Shown here: piece by piece, positions 1 to 5,196 of the stretch
How positions within the stretch are numbered: position 1 is the first letter of the stretch
Layout of the letters: every line of letters starts with the position of its first letter
Assembly (NCBI GenBank): GCA_009930275.1
Contig: RZYP01000137.1
Span: forward strand, 1 to 5,196
Direction of reading: 5' to 3'
From: Negativicutes bacterium
GTDB lineage: Bacteria > Bacillota_C > Negativicutes > Acidaminococcales > Acidaminococcaceae
DNA length: 5,196 bases
Program-made: the position numbers and the translations under genes
Notes under the pieces: generated by a model
The model's database searches: none
Told to the model about the DNA's origin: nothing
Seen by the model: only the letters and a program-made list of their open reading frames with translations

Positions 1-503
1 TTTTTAAGTGTATCTATTAGCTCTTGTGCAGTACGATCGTATACGCCTTTTGATGGCATCCATTTTCCTTCTGCATCCTGCCACACGTCATTTGTTACAT
101 ATCCGACTAAATCTTCTGGTTTGAATAAGGTTTCAAGATAAAGAATAAGCTGCTCAACTGGTGTCATTGTTTTTGGTATTTCATACGTTATGCCATCGCC
201 ATCATATTCGATAACATCATCCCAATTTAAGCAGCCGTCTCCTGCAAAAGAATGCGGAGTATAGCCATAGGTCTTTGCCATTTGAACTACTGTTCCGCCT
301 GTTATAGGATTTGAGCTACCAGCAAAGGTAGCCCATTTCCTTTCGCATTCATTCGCCTTGTATCTTGAATCATTTCTGGACCATTCATCCCATACTGAGC
401 AGTCATAGCCTTCAGCTTTTAAAGCCATACCGACATTGATCCATTCTTGATAATTTAAGTCGGCAACATTGATGTATTTTAATGCTTCTAGTATGTTGTC
501 CAT
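1..503 (-). CDS. PriCT-2 domain primase/replication protein, N-terminal part (cut by window edge)
   Basis: The reading frame opens at ATG 503-501 and stays open to base 1, giving 167 residues plus two bases; the C-terminus lies outside the window. The start is set by a GGGAGGAAC ribosome binding site at 507-515, in the 13-base gap after the helicase stop. Residues about 4-80 look like a PriCT-2 domain: WINVGMALK (21-29), VWDEWSRNDSRYKANECE (37-54), KWATF (56-60) and ITGGTVVQMAKTYG (67-80). This domain is known from primases and primase-helicases of phages and plasmids. Residues 113-167 (MTPVEQLILYLETLF, then VGYV and YDRTAQELI) resemble the linker seen in large Firmicute phage primase proteins, before an expected AEP-type primase or helicase core. 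That core is not visible, so priming or unwinding activity is inferred. It is the last visible gene of the operon, directly after a helicase, which fits a role in replication initiation. Confidence 0.85.
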   Translation of the reverse strand, partial: MDNILEALKYINVADLNYQEWINVGMALKAEGYDCSVWDEWSRNDSRYKANECERKWATFAGSSNPITGGTVVQMAKTYGYTPHSFAGDGCLNWDDVIEYDGDGITYEIPKTMTPVEQLILYLETLFKPEDLVGYVTNDVWQDAEGKWMPSKGVYDRTAQELIDTLK

Positions 504-516
504 AGTGTTCCTCCCA

Positions 517-2094
517 TTATGGTTGATAACTTGCAGCATCAAGGCCACGAGGTAAGAACCAGCTATTATTTGAAATTCGAGTAATCATCTTACTTGCACT
601 ATCAAAGTCCCATGTTCCGACATGATAGAATCCATACTTCTCAAGTAATCTGATTTGTTTTGGAGTTGCTAAATGCTCGTCTTGTCTTGCTCTTAACTTT
701 TCAATAATTGAGCTTGCATGACCGCAGCATGAAATTGTGTCTGTTAAAATACCCATTCTCTCAAGATATGATTTTTGTTTTTCAGTAACAGGTCCCATTT
801 CCCAAGTAAATGTTGGTTCATAATTAACTAAGTCTTCTGCTGAAATAGAAAGTGCATATTCAAGAGGATCGACATATTTTCTTTGACGCTTCTTCATAGC
901 AGCAAGTTCACGAGCAAGTGCAGCTTCACGTTCTTGAATAACATCATTTTCAGCTCTGCTTTCTGCTTCTAATAAGTCAATGCCACAGCCTGTATCCATA
1001 ACCAATTTATCAATACGTTTTGCGATGCTTTCATCTTTTGAAATAAGAGCTGAAGGTCTACATAAGTCATGACGCTCTGTCATCCATAAGAAATCTAGTA
1101 ATAAGAGTTCCTTCTTACCAGGACTAAGTCTCATGCCTCTACCGACCATTTGTTGATATAAGCTTCTAATCTTTGTAGGTCTTAAAACTACTATTGTGTC
1201 TACCGATGGACAATCCCAGCCTTCAGTAAGCAGCATTGAGTTACAAAGAACATCGTACTCACCATTTTCAAAGTCTTTTAATATTTCGTCTCTATCAGGT
1301 GAGTTTCCATTAACTTCGACTGCTTTTAATCCATGAACATTAATCAAATCACAGAACTTTTGTGAGGTCTTTACCAAAGGTAAAAATACGACTGTCTTGC
1401 GACCTTTGCAGTAGTTAACCATTTCGATTGCGATTTTATTTAAGTAAGGTTCTAATGCACCACCAATTTCACTAACAGCATAATCACCGTTAGAAATTCC
1501 TACGCTATTGATATTGAGTTCAAGTGGTATCATCTGTGCTCTAACAGGACATAAATAGCCATCTCTTACTGCTTGATGCATTGAATATTCATAAGCTTTG
1601 CTATTGAAAAATTGTCCTAGATTTTTTTGATCTGCTCTGTCTGGTGTAGCTGTTACACCTAGTACCCTTGCAGCATCGAAGTGTTTTAATATTCGCTGGT
1701 AAGTTTCTGACATCGAATGATGTGCTTCATCCACCACAATTGTTTTGAAGTAATCTCTTGGAAATCTGGCTAGTCGTTTTTCTTGAGATAATGTTTGAAC
1801 CGATGCAACTGTGACATCAAGCGGTGAGCCTATGGAGGTAGACTCTGCCTTTTCTAAAGCAGAATCTAACCCACTAGCTACCTTTAACTTGTCCGATGCT
1901 TGGTCGAGAAGTTCACCACGATGGGCAAGAATTAATGCCTTGCTACCATCTTTGACTTCTTCTTCAACAACCTTTGAGAAAACGACCGTCTTACCTGTGC
2001 CTGTTGGTAAAACAAGCAATGTATTCTTAAATCCGCTATTCCATTGATTAAAAATTGCACTAACAGCTTCATTTTGATACGGTCTTAATTCCAT
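517..2094 (-). CDS. Phage superfamily 2 DEAD/DEAH helicase
   Basis: This 525-residue protein carries the full set of SF2 helicase motifs. They are a Q-like RPYQNEAV (4-11), Walker A PTGTGKT (30-36), Ia AHRGELLDQ (58-66), Ib VASVQTL (96-102), motif II VDEAHH (121-126), motif III GVTATPDR (146-153), motif V LLTEGWDCPSVDTIV (288-302) and motif VI QQMVGRGMRLSPGK (314-327). It should couple ATP hydrolysis to translocation on or unwinding of DNA, most likely at the phage origin or at recombination intermediates. A charged helical stretch (about 375-407, rich in E, R and A) links the motor to two C-terminal repeats (see the separate entry). The start ATG follows an AGGGGGT ribosome binding site that overlaps the stop codon of the SSB-like gene, 10 bases upstream, so translation is probably coupled. 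The two-lobe layout resembles the YeeB/Type I restriction R-subunit group of helicases. No nuclease or modification gene is nearby, so a replication role is preferred. Confidence 0.93.
   Translation of the reverse strand: MELRPYQNEAVSAIFNQWNSGFKNTLLVLPTGTGKTVVFSKVVEEEVKDGSKALILAHRGELLDQASDKLKVASGLDSALEKAESTSIGSPLDVTVASVQTLSQEKRLARFPRDYFKTIVVDEAHHSMSETYQRILKHFDAARVLGVTATPDRADQKNLGQFFNSKAYEYSMHQAVRDGYLCPVRAQMIPLELNINSVGISNGDYAVSEIGGALEPYLNKIAIEMVNYCKGRKTVVFLPLVKTSQKFCDLINVHGLKAVEVNGNSPDRDEILKDFENGEYDVLCNSMLLTEGWDCPSVDTIVVLRPTKIRSLYQQMVGRGMRLSPGKKELLLLDFLWMTERHDLCRPSALISKDESIAKRIDKLVMDTGCGIDLLEAESRAENDVIQEREAALARELAAMKKRQRKYVDPLEYALSISAEDLVNYEPTFTWEMGPVTEKQKSYLERMGILTDTISCCGHASSIIEKLRARQDEHLATPKQIRLLEKYGFYHVGTWDFDSASKMITRISNNSWFLPRGLDAASYQP
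553..792 (-). repeat. Two 40-residue protein repeats at the helicase C-terminus
   Basis: Residues 435-474 and 475-514 of the helicase align without a gap at a period of exactly 40 residues. Matching positions are T437/T477, K439/K479, Q440/Q480, L444/L484, E445/E485, G448/G488, A460/A500, S461/S501 and I464/I504. The heads read VTEKQKSYLERMGI and ATPKQIRLLEKYGF. The repeat is visible in the protein, not as a DNA direct repeat, so the duplication is old. A T-x-K-Q-x-x-x-L-x-x-x-G motif followed by a second helix recurs in phage helicases and other DNA-handling proteins. I infer a small helical DNA- or partner-binding module. Confidence 0.6.
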
Positions 2095-2104
2095 AAATTA
2101 CCCC

Positions 2105-2581
2105 CTAAAATGGAAGATCATCATCACTGACTTCAACCATAAAAAACTTAGGATCATAATCGATGAAACGATCAAGATCATTGATTGTCTTTTCTTCCCC
2201 AGATTGATTAACGTATGTTCTTTGTTTGAAATGAGCACGTCCTTTTGAGCCGATAACTTTATTCCAATCCATAGTTAATTTTTCGCCATGTTTCTTTTGT
2301 CCAATGCTACGGAAGAACCCCGAAATACGCCATTCTAATGAGCGATAAAGCAATAAATCAAATTTAACAATTGATACACCTTCTGGTGCATTTACTTGAA
2401 TAGTTATTGCTGCTTTGTTACATGCAGGAACTTTAGCTCCGCCAGGAAATCTTCCTCTTTCAAAATTTGTAACTACGAAGTTGTAGTCACCTTCGGGTAA
2501 CAGAACGAACGCTTGTCCATCATTTTCAATGGAGTCGTTCCAATCCAACATCATGTTTTGGTTATTATTAATTTCAGCCAT
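2105..2581 (-). CDS. DUF669-type single-stranded DNA-binding-like protein
   Basis: This 158-residue protein matches the phage DUF669 family in length and layout. An N-terminal LDWNDSIEND (12-21) leads into a beta-rich core with LLPEGDYNFVVTNFERG (27-43) and AAITIQV (57-63). SLEWRISGFFRSIGQKK (81-97) and GSKGRAHF (111-118) follow. DUF669 proteins usually sit beside phage recombinases and helicases and are thought to bind single-stranded DNA; that function is inferred from family and context. The last six residues are DDDLPF, the acidic tip of bacterial SSB proteins. The ATG is preceded by GGAGG at 2591-2595, which lies inside the Gly-Gly codons ending the ATPase gene; only two bases separate the genes. 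It probably coats single strands made by the neighbouring nuclease and helicase and hands them to the Sak4-like ATPase. There is no signal peptide or membrane segment, so it is cytoplasmic. Confidence 0.88.
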   Translation of the reverse strand: MAEINNNQNMMLDWNDSIENDGQAFVLLPEGDYNFVVTNFERGRFPGGAKVPACNKAAITIQVNAPEGVSIVKFDLLLYRSLEWRISGFFRSIGQKKHGEKLTMDWNKVIGSKGRAHFKQRTYVNQSGEEKTINDLDRFIDYDPKFFMVEVSDDDLPF

Positions 2582-2583
2582 TT

Positions 2584-3540
2584 TTACATTCCTCCGTTAT
2601 TTTTAGTGATTGTTTGAATGATCTTTGTCCAGTTTGGAATGATCCATCTGGTAATGAAGTCCTCTGAATAAGTCGAGATATCAGCATCGAGAGAATAATG
2701 ACCTTTATTTGCCACGATTACTTTGATATCTTCTTCAGTAATACCTGCTTCTTGAATCATGTTTTTTAGCTTTTCAATGTTAGGTCGTAATGTCTCTTTT
2801 GTAGGCTCAGGTTGGCCCGTTTTAGGCGACACGTCCGCAAATAAATGAGATATCGAACTGAAAGCCAAGTCTAGCTCATCAGCCAAACTGAAGCGATTTT
2901 TTGCGTCCCAGCAAGGGTTATGAGTTGTATACATTATTCGCTTGCCACCACTTGCTTTCTTTGTGTTATTTTCAGTGGTGATAACAAAGGTTTTATAGTT
3001 GCAGAAAAGTAAGACGTCACACCATTCTTTGACTAATGGAGCACATTGTTTTGTTAATTTCATTTCCCATCTGTCGAATTGGCCTTGTTCTTCTGGAAGC
3101 TCATATTTACGTGGCTTTCCATGAGCAATAACTACTGGATTAATTCCAACTTCGATAAGCTTGGATAATAGTTGTAGTAAGGTAGAGAATTCTTCTGCAA
3201 GGTAGGTGTAACCTTTCCCGAATCCGAAGTCCTCAATATTGGCTTTGCGATACTTGTTACAAATGTAGTCGTTGCATAAACTTTCAGCCCAGTCTGCTGT
3301 ATCTACCACTAAGGTTTTACATACTTCTGGATTATCAATAACCTCTTTAACTGTTGCGATTAACTCTTCCCAGCTTGAGATTTTGATTCGTCTGACATTT
3401 AATCTTGATGTTCCACCTTCTGTATCCAAAAAAAGTGGATCAGGCATTTTTGATGCTAAAGATGTCTTACCAACACCCTCTGCACCGTATATACAAAATT
3501 TTATCGGTGTCTTTTCAACACCACTAACGATGTTTAACAT
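2584..3540 (-). CDS. Sak4-like RecA-fold ATPase (AAA_24 family), phage recombinase
   Basis: This 318-residue P-loop ATPase has Walker A GAEGVGKT (19-26), an acidic FLDTEGG strand (37-43), Walker B TLVVDTAD (76-83) and a later strand ending VVIAHGKPR (136-144). The order and spacing fit the AAA_24 family, which includes the phage single-strand annealing/RecA-like protein Sak4. Members promote strand annealing or exchange together with a partner SSB, and here the SSB-like gene follows immediately. Residues 245-318 form a separate helical tail (EKLKNMIQEAGITEEDIKVI, then a WIIPNW segment) outside the ATPase core. The ATG follows AAGGAGA at 3551-3557, which lies inside the last codons of the nuclease gene; the gap is two bases. 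A general nucleotide-binding role other than recombination cannot be excluded from sequence alone, but the neighbours favour recombination or replication repair. Confidence 0.88.
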   Translation of the reverse strand: MLNIVSGVEKTPIKFCIYGAEGVGKTSLASKMPDPLFLDTEGGTSRLNVRRIKISSWEELIATVKEVIDNPEVCKTLVVDTADWAESLCNDYICNKYRKANIEDFGFGKGYTYLAEEFSTLLQLLSKLIEVGINPVVIAHGKPRKYELPEEQGQFDRWEMKLTKQCAPLVKEWCDVLLFCNYKTFVITTENNTKKASGGKRIMYTTHNPCWDAKNRFSLADELDLAFSSISHLFADVSPKTGQPEPTKETLRPNIEKLKNMIQEAGITEEDIKVIVANKGHYSLDADISTYSEDFITRWIIPNWTKIIQTITKNNGGM

Positions 3541-3542
3541 GC

Positions 3543-4700
3543 TTATTTCATCTCCTTATTGATTATTATTTCTTCTCTAGCATCAGATTCAGGAGCTAGT
3601 ACTGCTTGTCCTTTTGGCTTTATGATGTAGTCTCCGACTAAGTCATTAAATTGTGTTTTTCCGAGCATCTTTTGCAGTTCGCTAATAGGCATTAATTTCT
3701 TAGGTGCGAATGGATCATAGCCGTTTTCTGTTATAAGTCTTGCTACTGCATCTTCATCACTGATTTTGCGTTTAGTAACCGATTCAACAATCTTGTAACC
3801 TTTCCACTTTTTGCCTTCTATAGCCTTTTTCAAGCAATATTCTCTAATGTCATCAATGTAAGTGGCTATACTGTCTAACTTTGTTAAAATGGTTTCAATT
3901 TCATCATCGGTCATAAACTCAGGTTTCTTCATTTCCTTGACCGCTTGAAGTGTATCTTCAGTTCTTTTTCTGCAGCTATTACGCCCAGGACAGAATCTGC
4001 ACCAAACACCACTATTGGCTTTTGGATCATCACTTAATGCTTCTTTTACTGCTGGGATAAGTCTTTCTTTTTCCCATTTTTCAAGTTCCTCTGAAGTGAT
4101 GGAATACTCTGAAATGTTGTGAATTCTCTCTTGGTAAATTACCAAGCGGATATTCTTAATTGGATAAAAATCCTTATAGCACTTGTACGCATACAAACCA
4201 TAAATACCAAGCTGACTGTTTAGTTCATTAAGTGTTTCATCAAAAGGTGTGACTTTGATAAATCCAGTCTTGTTGTCAATGATCGTTAGCGTATCGCCTG
4301 CAATAATTCCGCAATCCAGAGTGCCATGAGTATCTGGTGCATAGTCCATTTCTAGAAGCTGTTCAATTAGTACAACTGGCTGCTCGCCCGTACGCTTATT
4401 TTCATAATCAACAGTGCTGATTACAAAGTTAGCGTAGCCATTTGCTAATCGTTCCATGTCTTCTGAATAGTGCTTAAGACCTGCTTTGATTTCATCTGTT
4501 GTCTTTTTGCTACCAGATTCATAATCTTCAAGTTTTAAGCTTTGTCTGATGTAGTGTTCTGCTAGTAGGTGGCATTCGCTTCCAAACTCACTCGCTTCTG
4601 TAGTCTCTTCAGCTTTAGTTGCTAGGAATCTAGTAGCGTATCCACAATAGAACCACTCTTTGCTACTTGGAGCCAAGATCGAATGTGCCCTTTGAGCCAT
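3543..4700 (-). CDS. DUF2800 family Cas4/RecB-like PD-(D/E)XK nuclease
   Basis: From ATG 4700 this is a 385-residue protein, close to the usual DUF2800 length. Visible landmarks are AHSILAPSS (5-13) and C19, ECHLLAEHY with H44 and E48, and VLIEQLL (110-116). The nuclease core is GTLDC (126-130) with D129 and IIDNKTG (140-146) with D142 and K144; the Q/Y motif is NSQLGIYGLY (161-170). Together H44, D129, D142, K144 and Q163 form a RecB/Cas4-type PD-(D/E)XK site. C19 with C234, C237 and C243 (WCRFCPGRNSC) would bind an iron-sulphur cluster as in Cas4 and AddB. The C-terminus has KKWKGYKIVE and a PESD motif typical of the family. It probably resects DNA ends for the recombinase next door. A longer form from ATG 4724 is unlikely: that codon lies upstream of the perfect ribosome binding site at 4706-4715. 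No CRISPR genes are present, so it is not a CRISPR adaptation Cas4. Confidence 0.9.
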   Translation of the reverse strand: MAQRAHSILAPSSKEWFYCGYATRFLATKAEETTEASEFGSECHLLAEHYIRQSLKLEDYESGSKKTTDEIKAGLKHYSEDMERLANGYANFVISTVDYENKRTGEQPVVLIEQLLEMDYAPDTHGTLDCGIIAGDTLTIIDNKTGFIKVTPFDETLNELNSQLGIYGLYAYKCYKDFYPIKNIRLVIYQERIHNISEYSITSEELEKWEKERLIPAVKEALSDDPKANSGVWCRFCPGRNSCRKRTEDTLQAVKEMKKPEFMTDDEIETILTKLDSIATYIDDIREYCLKKAIEGKKWKGYKIVESVTKRKISDEDAVARLITENGYDPFAPKKLMPISELQKMLGKTQFNDLVGDYIIKPKGQAVLAPESDAREEIIINKEMK

Positions 4701-4851
4701 CTTCCTCACCTCCTTCTTCAGCATCTCCTTCTAGGAGCATTACTTCTTCTGCTAGAGCCTTAGTAAGAAAGCTGATTGTTAATAAAGAATCAAAAATATC
4801 AACTTTGCTTACTACTGGTTCATCTCTAGCTTCTTGAACATCGTCAACCAT
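4663..4851 (-). CDS. Small acidic protein of unknown function overlapping the nuclease gene
   Basis: I do not recognise this 62-residue product. The ATG at 4851-4849 follows AAAGGAGG at 4860-4867 with an 8-base spacer, which makes it a real start; a longer TTG-initiated form from 4905 has no such site. The protein has 17 Asp/Glu against 5 Lys/Arg. A central stretch VDIFDSLLTISFLTKALAEE (17-36) is probably helical and amphipathic, and an acidic Gly/Glu-rich tail follows (GDAEEGGEEDG, 42-52). Its last 38 bases overlap the start of the nuclease gene in another frame. The EEGGEE codons themselves supply the nuclease ribosome binding site, so ribosomes finishing here probably feed nuclease translation. 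Small genes in this place are common in Firmicute phage replication modules. It could be a partner or inhibitor of the nuclease, or chiefly a leader for coupled translation; neither is shown. Confidence 0.7.
   Translation of the reverse strand: MVDDVQEARDEPVVSKVDIFDSLLTISFLTKALAEEVMLLEGDAEEGGEEDGSKGTFDLGSK
4706..4715 (-). promoter_or_regulatory. Ribosome binding site that fixes the nuclease start
   Basis: The minus strand reads AAGGAGGTGA, fully complementary to the 16S rRNA 3' end, with the AGGAGG core 8 bases before ATG 4700. It lies inside the coding sequence of the small acidic gene and downstream of the alternative ATG at 4724, so it argues for the shorter 385-residue nuclease. Confidence 0.88.
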
Positions 4852-4859
4852 ATTTAGTT

Positions 4860-4867
4860 CCTCCTTT
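4860..4867 (-). promoter_or_regulatory. Ribosome binding site of the small acidic gene
   Basis: The minus strand reads AAAGGAGG, then an 8-base spacer and ATG at 4851. It decides the 62-residue start over the upstream TTG at 4905, before which no comparable site is seen. Confidence 0.85.
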
Positions 4868-4894
4868 GATTTTTTTGAAGACCGTTCTTGCCTT

Positions 4895-4936
4895 CTAAAA
4901 GTCAAATGGGAACTCGACAGGTTTTTGCCAAAAAAA
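4895..4936 (-). other. Spacer after the sigma-like gene: in-frame extension and possible RNA hairpin
   Basis: Directly after the TGA stop at 4937-4939 the same frame stays open for 13 codons (FFWQKPVEFPFDF) and then meets TAG at 4895-4897. The RNA could also fold a short hairpin: GUCGAG (4918-4913) with UUUGAC (4906-4901) around a UUCCCA loop, where two of the six pairs are G-U. No U-run follows, so it is not a classical terminator. It may be ordinary untranslated leader, a readthrough tail or an RNA element; sequence alone does not decide. Confidence 0.3.
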
Positions 4937-5196
4937 TCAAATAAAATTTTTAAGTTTTTCTTGAAGTGTTTTTATAAGGCTTAATTTCTTGTATTGAACA
5001 GTTGATCGTTTCAAGTCCATAGCCTTACCGATTTCATCATCTGTGTAACCATCATTGAATAGATTCAGTATCATCCGACTCTTTTCATCTAGAAGCGATA
5101 GTTCACGTTCGAGTGCTTCCTCTCGTTCAGACTTTATTAACGCATCATGCGGTGTATCTGTATGCGTGTCTGCCATTTCATAGTTGTTATCTTCTA
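4937..5196 (-). CDS. Sigma-70 region 4-like helix-turn-helix protein, N-terminus probably outside the window
   Basis: Eighty-five residues are visible. The C-terminal part is a sigma region 4 domain: a LERELSLLDEKSRMILNLF helix pair, then a helix-turn-helix around TDDEIGKAMDLKRSTVQYKK and a last helix SLIKTLQEKL. The run before it (YEMADTHTDTPHDALIKSE) resembles the acidic linker that joins regions 2 and 4 in ECF-type sigma factors. An ATG at 5176 would give 79 residues, but no good ribosome binding site precedes it, unlike every other gene here. The frame stays open to the window edge (E-D-N-N-Y-E before that Met), so I annotate it as 5'-partial. Whether region 2 exists cannot be seen; without it, the protein would be a stand-alone region 4 regulator. 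It heads the replication module and probably binds promoter DNA and/or RNA polymerase. The stop is TGA, whereas the other five complete genes end in TAA or TAG. Confidence 0.8.
   Translation of the reverse strand, partial: EDNNYEMADTHTDTPHDALIKSEREEALERELSLLDEKSRMILNLFNDGYTDDEIGKAMDLKRSTVQYKKLSLIKTLQEKLKNFI

Noticed and set aside
1811..2047. Plus-strand 78-codon open frame
   Set aside because: It lies wholly opposite the helicase motor region (Walker A to motif Ib), has no ribosome binding site, and shows no recognisable protein features.
517..2094. Type I restriction R subunit or defence helicase
   Set aside because: The motor resembles that group, but there are no nuclease, methylase or specificity genes and the neighbours are all replication and recombination genes.
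3272..3562. Plus-strand 96-codon open frame
   Set aside because: It lies opposite the N-terminal half of the Sak4-like ATPase gene and runs against the direction of the operon; its composition is that of an antisense shadow.
3543..4700. CRISPR-associated Cas4
   Set aside because: No cas1, cas2 or repeat array is present, and the N- and C-terminal motifs match the phage DUF2800 family.
4701..4724. Nuclease start at ATG 4724
   Set aside because: That ATG lies upstream of the perfect AAGGAGGTGA; the family N-terminus (AHSILAPSS) begins right after ATG 4700.
4868..4894. Rho-independent terminator (GAAGGC pairing with GUCUUC)
   Set aside because: The stem is short with a G-U pair and is followed by A residues, not U, in the transcript.
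4852..4905. Longer TTG-initiated form of the small acidic protein
   Set aside because: No ribosome binding site precedes the TTG, the added residues (MTFRRQERSSKKSKEELN) are basic and unlike the rest, and the internal ATG at 4851 has a strong site.
4890..4905. TTGACT as a -35 promoter box
   Set aside because: No TATAAT-like box occurs at a 16-18 base distance on the minus strand, so a promoter call is not supported.
4937..4939. TGA read as tryptophan (mycoplasma-type code)
   Set aside because: The five other complete genes and the partial primase use TGG for Trp throughout and contain no in-frame TGA, which is not expected under that code.

Overview
This window is a compact, single-strand gene block, all read on the minus strand (right to left). 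It looks like the early DNA replication and recombination module of a tailed phage or prophage, or possibly a related integrative element, of a low-GC Firmicute. The evidence is AT-rich coding sequence, strong AGGAGG-type ribosome binding sites, gaps of only 2 to 13 bases or outright overlap between most genes, and a gene order typical of Firmicute temperate siphophages. There is no flanking structural, integrase or host gene, so phage versus other mobile element cannot be decided. The host is not identified to genus.

Layout in transcription order. First is a sigma-70 region 4-like DNA-binding protein (4937-5196), whose start most likely lies beyond the right edge. An 85-base spacer follows, holding a possible RNA hairpin and an in-frame extension after the stop codon. 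Then come a 62-residue acidic protein of unknown function (4663-4851), overlapping by 38 bases a DUF2800 (Cas4/RecB-like, PD-(D/E)XK) nuclease (3543-4700); a Sak4-type RecA-like ATPase of the AAA_24 group (2584-3540); a DUF669 single-strand-binding-like protein (2105-2581); a superfamily 2 DEAD/DEAH helicase (517-2094); and the N-terminal 167 residues of a PriCT-2 primase/replication protein, cut by the left edge (1-503).

How they may work together (inference from families): the nuclease resects DNA ends, the DUF669 protein coats single strands, the Sak4-like ATPase anneals or exchanges strands, and the helicase and primase open and prime the template. The sigma-like protein at the head could act on transcription of this or a later operon. 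The DUF669 protein ends in DDDLPF, the same kind of tip by which bacterial SSB recruits partners, which makes it a plausible hub for the module.

No tRNA, rRNA, CRISPR array, insertion sequence, attachment site or convincing promoter or terminator was seen. The plus strand carries no credible gene. The most notable points are the SSB-type tip, a gapless 40-residue tandem repeat at the helicase C-terminus, the N-terminal placement of the PriCT-2 domain, and the unexplained conserved-looking spacer after the sigma-like gene. The module as a whole is of a known kind; I do not see clear evidence of a wholly new system.
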